Of a stretch of DNA of 64,000 bases, positions 6,994-14,921 are shown one piece after another. The DNA is taken from positions 1-64,000 of the forward strand of contig JAFDYQ010000018.1 in the NCBI GenBank assembly GCA_018267365.1. The letters run 5' to 3'. Position numbers and translations under genes: made by a program. The number at the start of each line of letters is the position of its first letter. Within the stretch, counting starts at the first letter, position 1. Under the pieces are notes generated by a model, which saw only the letters and a program-made list of their open reading frames with translations, had not been told where the DNA came from and ran no database searches. Source of the stretch: Bacteroidota bacterium. GTDB lineage: Bacteria > Bacteroidota > Bacteroidia > Chitinophagales > LD1.

Positions 6994-8889
6994 CTATCTG
7001 ACTACGAGTCTGCCGTAGCCTGTGCGGCCAGCGGCAGCAATGCTCCACGAGTAGACACCTGCAGAGAGCCCGCTAATATCTAAAATCTCATTGTTAACTC
7101 CATATTTATCAATCAATAATCTACCCACACAGTCGTAAATGGTCAGGTCGCATTCCACGCAGGTGACGGTGACAAGGCCGTGCGCAGGATTTGGGAAAAT
7201 ACCAAAACCGGCGTCCGCTATATCTGAGACGCCACTAGGCTGCGTGTAGGCGACTATGGCAGACTCTGAGCCCGTACAGCCTTTGTCACTGATAGCAGAT
7301 AGTGCCACGAGATAATTCTGAGAATGCGTGTAAAGGTGGTAGGTACTGACGCCGCTATCTGCGCTGCCATCACCAAAAGTCCACTGATAGCTGAGCAGAC
7401 CGGGTGGCTCGGCAGTGACGTAGAGAGTGTCATGCGACAAGACATAATGCAGGTGTACTACCGGGCAGGTATCTGTGACGATGGAACGAAAAGCTGTATC
7501 AGCACAGAGACCGTTGCTCACTATCTGAGTGATGGCAAAGGAGCCCGCGCCGGCATATGTATGAGAAGGTGACTGCTGCGCAGCTGTCGCGCCATCACCC
7601 AAACTATACCACCACGATACGGCTCCATGTGAACTGTCGGTCAGCTGCACCCCCGTGTGAGTGACCACCGCTGCAAAGCCGGCCACTGGCGGTGCTACTA
7701 CCTGCACATAAAAAGTATCGGGATCACCATTGACCTCATTGCGACTCATCTCACGTGCTATGACCTGGTAGGTGCCGGGTGTGGCCCAGGAGAGGGTGAC
7801 GGTGTTGCCGTTTATGCCCAGCGCAGTAGCACCGGTATAAGTCCAGCAGTAATGACTACCGGATCGAAGAGCAACACTATATGTAGCGGCAACGCCTGTG
7901 CAAAGAGCCGCCGGCCCCGCTATAGTGATAGTATCAGGCTTTAGTATAGAGTAGAGGAAAGGTATTTCGTATTTGTAGCAGGTATCCAGCAGCTGTGGAG
8001 CCAGCAGCCAGGGCTCGTGACTATATCCGTAGAGCGGGTGCAATTCATTTTTGATACCGAGGTGGTCCATGCGCGCATGTATAGGTACGCTGCCATCTAC
8101 CACCGGGAAGATAGGATAGCCAAAAGGACTACCTACGGTGTATGGCACCAGATTGTCCTGATCTCCGTGCAAGGAGATGACGGGTACATTGTCCTTGGCC
8201 GTAGGGCGTATAAATAAGGTGTCTAATATGGCACCCCAGTGATTCATAATACCCCGTATGTGGGGCATGCGGCGATTATTATCAGCATTGGTAGAGCAGT
8301 CATAGCAGCCGAGATCGTCCGGCTCCAGCGGTATGCCCTGTACGTAAGACGGTACATCTGAGGGCTCCATAAAGCAGGAGTGCAAGGCTGAGAAACAGCC
8401 GGCGCTGGAGCCTGTGAGGAAGATGGCAGTAGTATCTATGCGATACTGCGGATAGCGCTGACAGAGGAAGCGCACCGATGCACGCAGGTCCTGCGCAGCA
8501 CGATAGACAGCACGCACGGCGCTACCGGTGCTCAGCACATCAAAGCCAATGCGGTAATCTATAGAAGCTACCGCATAGCCGCACTGTGCGTAGTAGGTGC
8601 AGTAGGTAGGTATAGGTGGCTGGTTTCTGGTGCCTATAAGGAAAGCACCGCCAAAGGCGTAGACGATGAGCGGACGCTGAGAGAGGGTATCGCCGGAGGG
8701 TTCGTAGAAATCAAGATAAAGGTCCTGAGGGAGGCCGAGCTGCGTAGTGGCGCTGCCAAACCGGATGCCGCTGGTGACGGTGACATTATGAAAGACAGTA
8801 TCGAGATAGCGACGCGACGTACATTGTGCATTTATATATAACGATAAACATATAAATATAACGAGTAAAAGACTTTGCCTCATGGCCAT
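6994..8889 (-). CDS. Alpha/beta-hydrolase with PKD domains and T9SS type A tail
   Basis: A 631-residue secreted protein. After a signal peptide (RQSLLLVIFICLSLYINAQ) comes a carboxylesterase-like alpha/beta-hydrolase domain (about 20-310). It has an oxyanion region (YAFGGAFLIG), the nucleophile elbow G-S-S-A-G, and a late HGDQDNLVPY carrying Asp/His candidates. PKD-like domains follow (SWWYSLGDGA, YQWTFGDGS), then a type A sorting tail (FGIFPNPAHG). Likely a surface or released esterase; substrate unknown. ATGs at 8889 and 8883 are equally good; the longer reading lacks a signal peptide. First in the three-gene T9SS run. Confidence 0.85.
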   Translation of the reverse strand: MAMRQSLLLVIFICLSLYINAQCTSRRYLDTVFHNVTVTSGIRFGSATTQLGLPQDLYLDFYEPSGDTLSQRPLIVYAFGGAFLIGTRNQPPIPTYCTYYAQCGYAVASIDYRIGFDVLSTGSAVRAVYRAAQDLRASVRFLCQRYPQYRIDTTAIFLTGSSAGCFSALHSCFMEPSDVPSYVQGIPLEPDDLGCYDCSTNADNNRRMPHIRGIMNHWGAILDTLFIRPTAKDNVPVISLHGDQDNLVPYTVGSPFGYPIFPVVDGSVPIHARMDHLGIKNELHPLYGYSHEPWLLAPQLLDTCYKYEIPFLYSILKPDTITIAGPAALCTGVAATYSVALRSGSHYCWTYTGATALGINGNTVTLSWATPGTYQVIAREMSRNEVNGDPDTFYVQVVAPPVAGFAAVVTHTGVQLTDSSHGAVSWWYSLGDGATAAQQSPSHTYAGAGSFAITQIVSNGLCADTAFRSIVTDTCPVVHLHYVLSHDTLYVTAEPPGLLSYQWTFGDGSADSGVSTYHLYTHSQNYLVALSAISDKGCTGSESAIVAYTQPSGVSDIADAGFGIFPNPAHGLVTVTCVECDLTIYDCVGRLLIDKYGVNNEILDISGLSAGVYSWSIAAAGRTGYGRLVVR

Positions 8890-8965
8890 CTGGATTTGAA
8901 TAGGAAAGTAAGAAAATCCTGACAACCAAAATGTTAATGATTCACCTAAAAGATAAAGTAGCCTG

Positions 8966-9925
8966 TCAATTCCGGAAGGGAACCTCCCTGACCAGGTAGC
9001 GGCCGTCGAGGTCATTCCATTGGCAGAGGGGCGACAGTGCCTCTGCGGCATCGCAGCCGATGGAGGACTCTGACATGCAGCCGATGAGGAGTTTCATATG
9101 CCTGGACTCTGCTTTTTCTGCGAGCGCCTTTGCTGCAAGCAGGCCACCACATTTCTGGAGTTTGATATTGATGCCATCAAAAGAGCCGGCTATGCGGTCT
9201 ATATCATGAATACCCTGGCAGGCCTCATCGGCTATGATGGGCAGCGAGGTGATCCCTTTCAACTGACGCGAAAGCATGACATCATCCCTATGAAATGGCT
9301 GCTCTATCAAGATACAGCCGTTGGCCGCCAGCAGCTTCGTGAGCTTAGCGGCCTGCTCCATAGTCGTCCATGCCTGATTGGCATCTACGGCAAATGGCGC
9401 ATCTGTGAGGGAGTGGAAGTCAGCTACCATGCGTTCGTCCTCCTTGCCATTCAGTTTTAGCTTAAAGGTAGTGAAGCCCTTTTCCTTGCCGAAGGCGAGA
9501 CGGTCTTTCATCTCCTCCCTGTCACATACTGCGATGGTGTAGGTGCGGATAGCTGTATCGGGGCTGGTGATGCCCAGCAGGTTGGCTACAGTTGTTTGCT
9601 TTAGTTTGGCCTCGAGTGTCCAGAGGGCCATGTCCAGCGCAGCCATAGCTGGTGCCTCTATGGTAGAGGGCCGGATACCAAGAGATGGCAAGAGTCTATC
9701 GGTATCATAGGGCCACGATACCCGCGAGAGGTCAAACTGAGAGAGGGAAGCTATGGTAGACTCCTGCGTATACGGCAGATAAGGCGGCAGGGTGGCTTCG
9801 CCAAAAGCTTTGACGCCATCCAGCTCCAGCTCTACGAATACAGCATCTGTATGTGTACGGACACCATGAGCTATGCGAAAGGGGAAGATAAATTCCAGCC
9901 GGTAGGGATGCAGCGTGATTTTCAC
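8966..9925 (-). CDS. Dipeptide epimerase (L-Ala-D/L-Glu epimerase type)
   Basis: An enolase-superfamily enzyme of the mandelate racemase/muconate lactonizing branch, here 319 residues. It probably epimerises dipeptides such as L-Ala-D-Glu released from peptidoglycan. The catalytic K-x-K is in FKLKLNG. Metal ligands D, E and D are in FAVDANQAW, ILIEQPF and IIADEACQ, and the second catalytic Lys is in INIKLQKCGG. I placed the start at the GTG at 9925 (MKITLHPYRLEF), where homologues begin; a GTG at 9973 would add 16 residues. It is divergent from lpxC. Confidence 0.88.
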   Translation of the reverse strand: MKITLHPYRLEFIFPFRIAHGVRTHTDAVFVELELDGVKAFGEATLPPYLPYTQESTIASLSQFDLSRVSWPYDTDRLLPSLGIRPSTIEAPAMAALDMALWTLEAKLKQTTVANLLGITSPDTAIRTYTIAVCDREEMKDRLAFGKEKGFTTFKLKLNGKEDERMVADFHSLTDAPFAVDANQAWTTMEQAAKLTKLLAANGCILIEQPFHRDDVMLSRQLKGITSLPIIADEACQGIHDIDRIAGSFDGINIKLQKCGGLLAAKALAEKAESRHMKLLIGCMSESSIGCDAAEALSPLCQWNDLDGRYLVREVPFRN

Positions 9926-10006
9926 CTCTGCAAAATAGGTAAATGCCGAGAGACTGCAAGACAATACGTTCACCCGATTTTAAAAGCCTTAATACCAAAA
10001 AAATGA

Positions 10007-10014
10007 TACTTTTG
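10007..10014 (+). promoter_or_regulatory. Candidate -7 box for lpxC-fabZ
   Basis: TACTTTTG matches TAnnTTTG 21 bases before the ATG at 10036, giving a leader of about 15 bases. The -33 region lacks an obvious TTG. Confidence 0.5.
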
Positions 10015-10035
10015 GTCAGTTTTGAAAAATCGTGA

Positions 10036-11454
10036 ATGAATTCATTTCAGCAAACCATAAAGCAGGAGTTCACCATGAGTGGTGTAGGACTGCATACCGG
10101 TCAGCATGTTACACTGACCTTTCACCCCGCTCCGGCCAATCATGGCGTGAAGTTTCAGCGGGTAGACCTGCCCGACCAGCCCACCATCCCTGCAGACTGT
10201 GACCTCGTGACCTCTGTAGACCGCGGTACGACACTGGAGAAGAACGGTGTGAAGGTAGCAACTGTAGAGCACCTGATGGCGGCACTCGTAGGATTGCAAG
10301 TCGATAATGTGCTGATCAGCCTGGATGGCATGGAGGTGCCTATACTGGATGGCAGCTCGGAGCCATTTATAGAGGCACTGGAGAAAAACGGCATACAGGA
10401 GCAGTCTGAGCACAGAGATGTATTTGAGCTGCGTACGACGCTGAACTTTGTAGACAAAGAGAACGGTGTGGAGATATTGGCCATGCCGAGTGACCACTAC
10501 CGCGTGACCACCATGATAGACTATAAGTCTGATGTACTGGGCCAGCAGCACGCCTCGCTGAATAAGGTAGGTGAATTCAAAAAAGAGATAGCCTCTGCGC
10601 GTACCTTCTGCTTCCTGCATGAGCTGGAGACGCTCTATGACGCGGGCCTGATCAAGGGCGGCGACGTGAATAACGCCATCGTAATAGTAGACAAGCCGGT
10701 GAGCGAGCCGCAGATGACCAAGCTGCAGAAGATGTTTAACAAGCCTGATATCACTGTGGTGGAGGAGGGCATCCTGAACAATGTAAAGCTGCGCCATGCC
10801 AATGAGCCTGCGCGCCACAAGCTGCTGGACGTAGTAGGTGACCTGGGCCTGGTAGGTACGCCGGTGAATGCGAATATCATAGCGACGCGTCCGGGGCATA
10901 AATCCAATGTGGAATTTGCGAAGAAGCTGAAAGCCTATATCAAAAAGACGAGGCAACATGACAACTCTCCGGAATATGATCCGAGCAAACCGCCGGTATA
11001 TGACTCTGAGGGTATCAAGAAACTACTGCCGCACCGCTATCCATTCCTGCTGATAGACAAGATCATCCATGTGGACAAGAAGACCGTGGTGGGTGTGAAA
11101 AATGTGACGATCAATGAGGAGTTCTTTAACGGCCACTTCCCCGGCAATCCTGTGATGCCCGGTGTGCTGCAGATAGAGGCGATGGCACAGACTGGTGGTA
11201 TACTCGTGCTGCAAGAGGTGAGCAATCCTGAGGATTACGATACTTATTTCCTGAAGATAGATAAGGCGAAATTTAAGCACAAGGTAGTGCCGGGCGATAC
11301 GATCATCTTTAAACTGGAGCTGCTCTCCCCTATCCGCCGCGGGCTGGTAGAGATGAAGGGCTGCGCCTATGTGGGCAATAAGCTGGTGGCTGAGGCCGAG
11401 CTGATGGCACAGATAGTAGACAGGAAGAAGCTGGCAGCGAAGCAGAGTGAATGA
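10036..11454 (+). CDS. lpxC: Bifunctional LpxC-FabZ (UDP-3-O-acyl-GlcNAc deacetylase / 3-hydroxyacyl-ACP dehydratase)
   Basis: A fusion of two lipid enzymes, 472 residues, typical of Bacteroidota. Residues 1-305 are LpxC, the committed zinc deacetylase of lipid A synthesis. Zinc ligands are His79 (TVEHLMAAL), His261 and Asp265 (HKLLD), with a general-acid His in GHKSN. Residues about 325-465 are FabZ, the beta-hydroxyacyl-ACP dehydratase, with LLPHRYPFLLID, catalytic His367 (GHFPGNPVMPG) and Glu381 (QIEAMAQ). Cytoplasmic. lpxA follows after 161 bases, so lipid A acylation, deacetylation and acyl-chain dehydration genes are clustered. Confidence 0.97.
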   Translation: MNSFQQTIKQEFTMSGVGLHTGQHVTLTFHPAPANHGVKFQRVDLPDQPTIPADCDLVTSVDRGTTLEKNGVKVATVEHLMAALVGLQVDNVLISLDGMEVPILDGSSEPFIEALEKNGIQEQSEHRDVFELRTTLNFVDKENGVEILAMPSDHYRVTTMIDYKSDVLGQQHASLNKVGEFKKEIASARTFCFLHELETLYDAGLIKGGDVNNAIVIVDKPVSEPQMTKLQKMFNKPDITVVEEGILNNVKLRHANEPARHKLLDVVGDLGLVGTPVNANIIATRPGHKSNVEFAKKLKAYIKKTRQHDNSPEYDPSKPPVYDSEGIKKLLPHRYPFLLIDKIIHVDKKTVVGVKNVTINEEFFNGHFPGNPVMPGVLQIEAMAQTGGILVLQEVSNPEDYDTYFLKIDKAKFKHKVVPGDTIIFKLELLSPIRRGLVEMKGCAYVGNKLVAEAELMAQIVDRKKLAAKQSE

Positions 11455-11560
11455 GACGTGAGATGAGAGACTTGAGACGTGAGATTAATACAAGAGACAA
11501 GAATCAAGAAATAAGGAAGGATAGATAAGTGCCGAAATAAAAAGACACGAGCGCCGTTTT

Positions 11561-11616
11561 ATCCGAAATCAAAAACCTGCCTGCCGGCAAAGGCAGGTCC
11601 AACATCCGAAATCAAA
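11561..11616. repeat. REP-like palindrome between 13-bp direct repeats
   Basis: A 30-base segment with the palindrome ACCTGCC...GGCAGGT (11575-11598; 7-bp stem, inner TGCCGGCA) is bounded by two identical 13-mers, ATCCGAAATCAAA, at 11561-11573 and 11604-11616. The right copy reaches the A of the lpxA start codon. This looks like a small insertion with target duplication. Related palindromes are at 13028-13047 and 25098-25123. Confidence 0.7.
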
Positions 11617-12407
11617 TGAATCAACCCTTCTCCTATATACATCCCAGTGCCAAGGTAGCAGACAATGTGGTCATAGAGCCCTTTGTGAGTATCAGCAAGG
11701 ATGTGGAGATAGGTGCGGGTACCTGGATAGGCCCGCATGTGACGATCATGGAGGGCGCGCGGATAGGCAAGAACTGCAAGATATACCCCGGCGCAGTGAT
11801 CTCGGCAGTACCGCAAGACCTGAAATATAAAGGCGAGCAGTCTCTCGTAGAGATAGGCGACAATGTGATCATCCGCGAATTTGTAACGGTCAATAAGGGT
11901 ACGGAATACAGCATGACCACCAAGGTGGGCAATAACTCCATGCTCATGGCCTATGTACATGTGGCACACGACTGCCTCATAGGCAATAACTGCATCCTGG
12001 CCAATAATACCAATCTGGCCGGCCACATACAGATAGAGGACTTTGCCATATTGGGTGGGGCGTGCAATATCCAGCAGTTTGTAAAGATAGGGCGCCATGC
12101 GATCCTGTCTGGCGGCAGCCTGGTGAATAAGGACATACCGCCATTCGTGCGTGCGGCGAGGCACCCATCTTCTTATGCTGGTGTGAACTCCATAGGCCTG
12201 CGCCGCAGGGGTTTTAGTACGGAGCAGATCAATCATATACTGGATATCTACCGCATCATCTACGTGCGCGGACTGAACGTGTCAAACGCGCTGAAGCTCG
12301 TAGAAACCGAGATACCGGACAGCCCGGAGCGCGATGAGATCGTGACCTTTATCCGCGAGTCGGTGCGCGGGATCATGAAGGGCTTCAACAGTAAGTATGA
12401 AGATTGA
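11616..12407 (+). CDS. lpxA: UDP-N-acetylglucosamine acyltransferase LpxA
   Basis: LpxA, 263 residues, catalyses the first acylation of UDP-GlcNAc in lipid A synthesis. The protein is a left-handed beta-helix of hexapeptide repeats (IGAGTWIGPHV, IGKNCKIYPGAV, IGNNCILANN). The catalytic His is in AYVHVAHDC, and the helical C-terminal domain begins near residue 195 (SIGLRRRGFS). Length and domain order fit the family. It lies behind lpxC-fabZ, and its last 11 bases overlap the ABC ATPase start. Confidence 0.97.
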   Translation: MNQPFSYIHPSAKVADNVVIEPFVSISKDVEIGAGTWIGPHVTIMEGARIGKNCKIYPGAVISAVPQDLKYKGEQSLVEIGDNVIIREFVTVNKGTEYSMTTKVGNNSMLMAYVHVAHDCLIGNNCILANNTNLAGHIQIEDFAILGGACNIQQFVKIGRHAILSGGSLVNKDIPPFVRAARHPSSYAGVNSIGLRRRGFSTEQINHILDIYRIIYVRGLNVSNALKLVETEIPDSPERDEIVTFIRESVRGIMKGFNSKYED

Positions 12408-12993
12408 GCTGGACAAGGTCTCTAAGAAGTACGGCAGCCAGTGGATCTACCGCGGCGTGTCGGCGGTCTTTGAGTCTGGCGGCAGGTATGCCATCACAGG
12501 GGCCAATGGCTCCGGCAAAAGTACCCTCCTCAAAGTGATATCAGGCATGGTGACACCTAACGAAGGCAAGGTCATCTACACCCACTCCAACGCTACCATA
12601 CCCATAGAGGACATCTACAAACACATCAGCTATAGTGCGCCCTACCTGGACCTGCCAGAGGAACTGACGATAGCTGAGATGGTGGGCTTTCACATACAGA
12701 TGCGGCCGCTGCATGGTATCTCCCCTGCTGATCTGCTAAAAGCAATAGACATTCCTGCTACCAAAGAGATACGCGACTGCTCCTCCGGCATGAAACAGCG
12801 CGTGAAGCTGGCGCTGGCTTACTATACCAAGAGTGACATACTCCTACTCGATGAGCCCACTGCCAACATGGACCACCACTGGCGCGACTGGACCAATGCG
12901 CTGGTCAAGAACGACCCGCAGCAGCGCATCGTGATCATCTGCTCTAATGAGGAGTATGAGTATGAGGGGGCGGAGGTGGCAGTACGCTTGTAA
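12397..12993 (+). CDS. ABC transporter ATP-binding protein
   Basis: A compact ABC ATPase of 198 residues. It has Walker A GANGSGKST near residue 36, the signature CSSGMKQR near 129, and Walker B DILLLDEPTANMD followed by a His-rich segment. At about 200 residues it is a bare nucleotide-binding domain with no attached permease. Its ATG lies inside lpxA (11-base overlap), so it is translationally coupled to lipid A synthesis. An envelope-related export role is inferred, but no permease gene is adjacent and the substrate is unknown. Confidence 0.9.
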   Translation: MKIELDKVSKKYGSQWIYRGVSAVFESGGRYAITGANGSGKSTLLKVISGMVTPNEGKVIYTHSNATIPIEDIYKHISYSAPYLDLPEELTIAEMVGFHIQMRPLHGISPADLLKAIDIPATKEIRDCSSGMKQRVKLALAYYTKSDILLLDEPTANMDHHWRDWTNALVKNDPQQRIVIICSNEEYEYEGAEVAVRL

Positions 12994-13002
12994 TTTCCAT
13001 TT

Positions 13003-13174
13003 CGTCATTGCGAGGAGGTACGACGAACCTGTCTGACGGTAGGCAGGGCAATCCGGAATGTGCCTGATAGGGGCTGTTCATGTGCGCTACTAACTACCTT
13101 CATGTCTTGCACTCCGGATTGCTTCTGAATTTTACGCTGTTCATTTTTTAAGGGAGAAATTCATCGCAATGACG
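13003..13174. repeat. Large imperfect inverted repeat with a nested REP-like palindrome
   Basis: The left arm begins CGTCATTGCGAGGAGG (13003) and ends GCAATCCGGAATG (13048-13060). The right arm is its inverse: TCCGGATTGCTTC (13113-13125) and CGCAATGACG (13165-13174). Inside the left arm, 13028-13047 is a copy of the CCTG[CT]CTG-type palindrome, splitting GACGAA from GCAATCC. The element fills the gap between two convergent genes and has no coding capacity. I recall the CGTCATTGCGAGGAG sequence as a dispersed repeat in Bacteroidota. Confidence 0.75.
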
Positions 13175-13175
13175 T

Positions 13176-13700
13176 TTAGTTTCTTTTACGTGAAATCTCC
13201 CACAACACTATGCCAACAGACACAGAGATATTGAGTGAGTGCTTGGTGCCGTATTGAGGTATCTCTATTACTTTATCTGAGGCTGTGACGATCTCCTGAG
13301 CTACGCCGTCTACTTCGTTGCCGAAGATGAGGGCTAGTTTGTCTCCCGTGTAGTGCAGGTCTTGCAGCATGACGGCGTTTTCGGCTTGCTCTATGGAGGC
13401 GATGTGGTAGTGGTTTGCTTTGAGGGCGGTGATGGCGGCTTCTGTGGTTTCAAAGTATTTCCATTCTACAGTCTCGGTGGCGCCGAGGGCGGCCTTGTGG
13501 ATGTCGCGGTGTGGGGGTGTGCCGGTGATGCCACAGAGGTAGATGGCCTCTATGAGAAAGGCATCTGCCGAGCGGAAGACGGAGCCGACATTGAGGTGTG
13601 AGCGGACATTGTCCAGCACGATGATGACGGGCAGCTTCTCATTCGCTTTGAATTGCTCGGGGGTGAGGCGGGGGAGTTCAGAGTTGGCTAGTTTGCGCAT
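13176..13700 (-). CDS. SpoU/TrmH-family RNA 2'-O-methyltransferase
   Basis: A SPOUT-fold methyltransferase of 174 residues that uses SAM to methylate a ribose 2'-OH in tRNA or rRNA. The three family motifs are visible: NVGSVFRSADAF (with the key N and R), ALIFGNEVDGV, and LNISVSVGIVLWE. There is no N-terminal RNA-binding domain, so it is a minimal TrmH/TrmL-like enzyme. The start was put at the ATG at 13700; a longer reading to 13757 would overlap the next gene and adds an unrelated leader. Confidence 0.9.
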   Translation of the reverse strand: MRKLANSELPRLTPEQFKANEKLPVIIVLDNVRSHLNVGSVFRSADAFLIEAIYLCGITGTPPHRDIHKAALGATETVEWKYFETTEAAITALKANHYHIASIEQAENAVMLQDLHYTGDKLALIFGNEVDGVAQEIVTASDKVIEIPQYGTKHSLNISVSVGIVLWEISRKRN

Positions 13701-13728
13701 GGAAAATATGGAAGCAGTTAAGCAGAGA

Positions 13729-14775
13729 TTACTTTTTACAATAAACCGATATCTCATCAGTTAGTTTAACGCAAACATAATCATGTGCCAATATTTTCAT
13801 TTCGACGCTGTTTATGATCGGATAGAATGTTTTTACACGGACAAAATTATCTACACCATTGGGGCGCTTCAATCTTTTACCGGTCCGAATACAGTAGTGA
13901 ACGCCCTTATATATAAAAGATATCTTCGCGATAGAATCTTTTAAATACACGCCGCTATTTTCTATTATCTCGAAAATATCTCTAATCTGAATTGATAAGA
14001 GGTTGTGGTGAAAATCACCGTTATGATAAGATTTCCCATGCACTTTTAGTTGCTTAGTTAATGCAGAATAGTGCCTACTTAATATATGGTAGATTCCACA
14101 TTCACTAAGCTCGATTTCTTCATGATTCAGCAGGAAAGTAAAGTCCGAAATTGTTTTACCTTCTATTGATTCTTGTGTTAAATGATATACATATTTTGAT
14201 TGTAAAAGAATACCGGTCTTTCGAAAAAAATAATGCCTAGTTCCTCGCATATAAAAATCAAACTTGAATTCAGGCAATTCATCTAAAAGAAGAAGTTGCG
14301 CCTTAGTTTCTTCCCAAAGACACCATAAATTTGAACCGGGTGCAGTAGCCTTTAAAGTCATTTCCCATTGCTTTGCCTCATCATAAAGGTATTTTAAGGA
14401 TTTATCGACCTCAGATCTGCTAATCTCAGTTTTGTAAAGCTCAGGGTGTAATTTTACATCATCAATATTGAAGTGTACAATGTCTATTTTTGCTAAATCT
14501 GGCTTATAATACTTACTCCCACCCGTAATATCGTACCAATATAAAAGATAAGTGCTCTTAAATCGCTCGTTTGCGCAAATAGCAAAATCAGCCATTACTT
14601 TACCAGGCAAAAAACTTGGTAGATAATTACAGAAAAAACTTTTTTCAGACTCTAAAAGAGTTTTATTGGAATTTACTTTAGAGTATATAGCATTAAATTC
14701 CTTTTTAGCGTCTGCTAAATCTTGCTCATTAAACAATTCAATTTGTGGTTTTACAAAAGTGCTCTTCCCATTCAT
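13729..14775 (-). CDS. Hypothetical protein, AT-rich orphan, possible BECR-fold RNase-like C-terminus
   Basis: A 348-residue protein I do not recognise. Its base composition is clearly more AT-rich than the lpx, mutS and methyltransferase genes around it, suggesting acquisition. Residues 225-240 read CGIYHILSRHYS (His230, Arg234, His235), and residues 311-320 read FVRVKTFYPI. A late H/R pair followed by a basic strand ending in T-F-Y-P is reminiscent of phage-type BECR (barnase/EndoU/colicin/RelE) nucleases, but this is only a resemblance. No signal peptide or membrane span. ATG start at 14775; no immunity gene is evident. Confidence 0.7.
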   Translation of the reverse strand: MNGKSTFVKPQIELFNEQDLADAKKEFNAIYSKVNSNKTLLESEKSFFCNYLPSFLPGKVMADFAICANERFKSTYLLYWYDITGGSKYYKPDLAKIDIVHFNIDDVKLHPELYKTEISRSEVDKSLKYLYDEAKQWEMTLKATAPGSNLWCLWEETKAQLLLLDELPEFKFDFYMRGTRHYFFRKTGILLQSKYVYHLTQESIEGKTISDFTFLLNHEEIELSECGIYHILSRHYSALTKQLKVHGKSYHNGDFHHNLLSIQIRDIFEIIENSGVYLKDSIAKISFIYKGVHYCIRTGKRLKRPNGVDNFVRVKTFYPIINSVEMKILAHDYVCVKLTDEISVYCKK

Positions 14776-14921
14776 AGAGTATATTTTTCCAACTAACTTT
14801 CTTCTTACATTTTGACAGTCATCATTTCATTCAAAACTACCAAACTATTCACATTAACTCACTGTGGAATATCACCTTTTAACTTTCAATCTTTAAGTTT
14901 TAAGTTCGGCATCCTATAATT

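Noticed and set aside
10042..10959. 305-residue open frame on the minus strand
   Set aside because: It is antisense to the lpxC part of lpxC-fabZ. A Tyr/Leu/His-rich composition is typical of reverse frames of GC-biased codons.
11455..11560. Repetitive GAGACGTGAGA-like bases as a regulatory array
   Set aside because: Only two imperfect copies in simple purine-rich DNA, which does not exceed chance.
11559..12236. 225-residue open frame on the minus strand
   Set aside because: Antisense to lpxA, with no recognisable motif.
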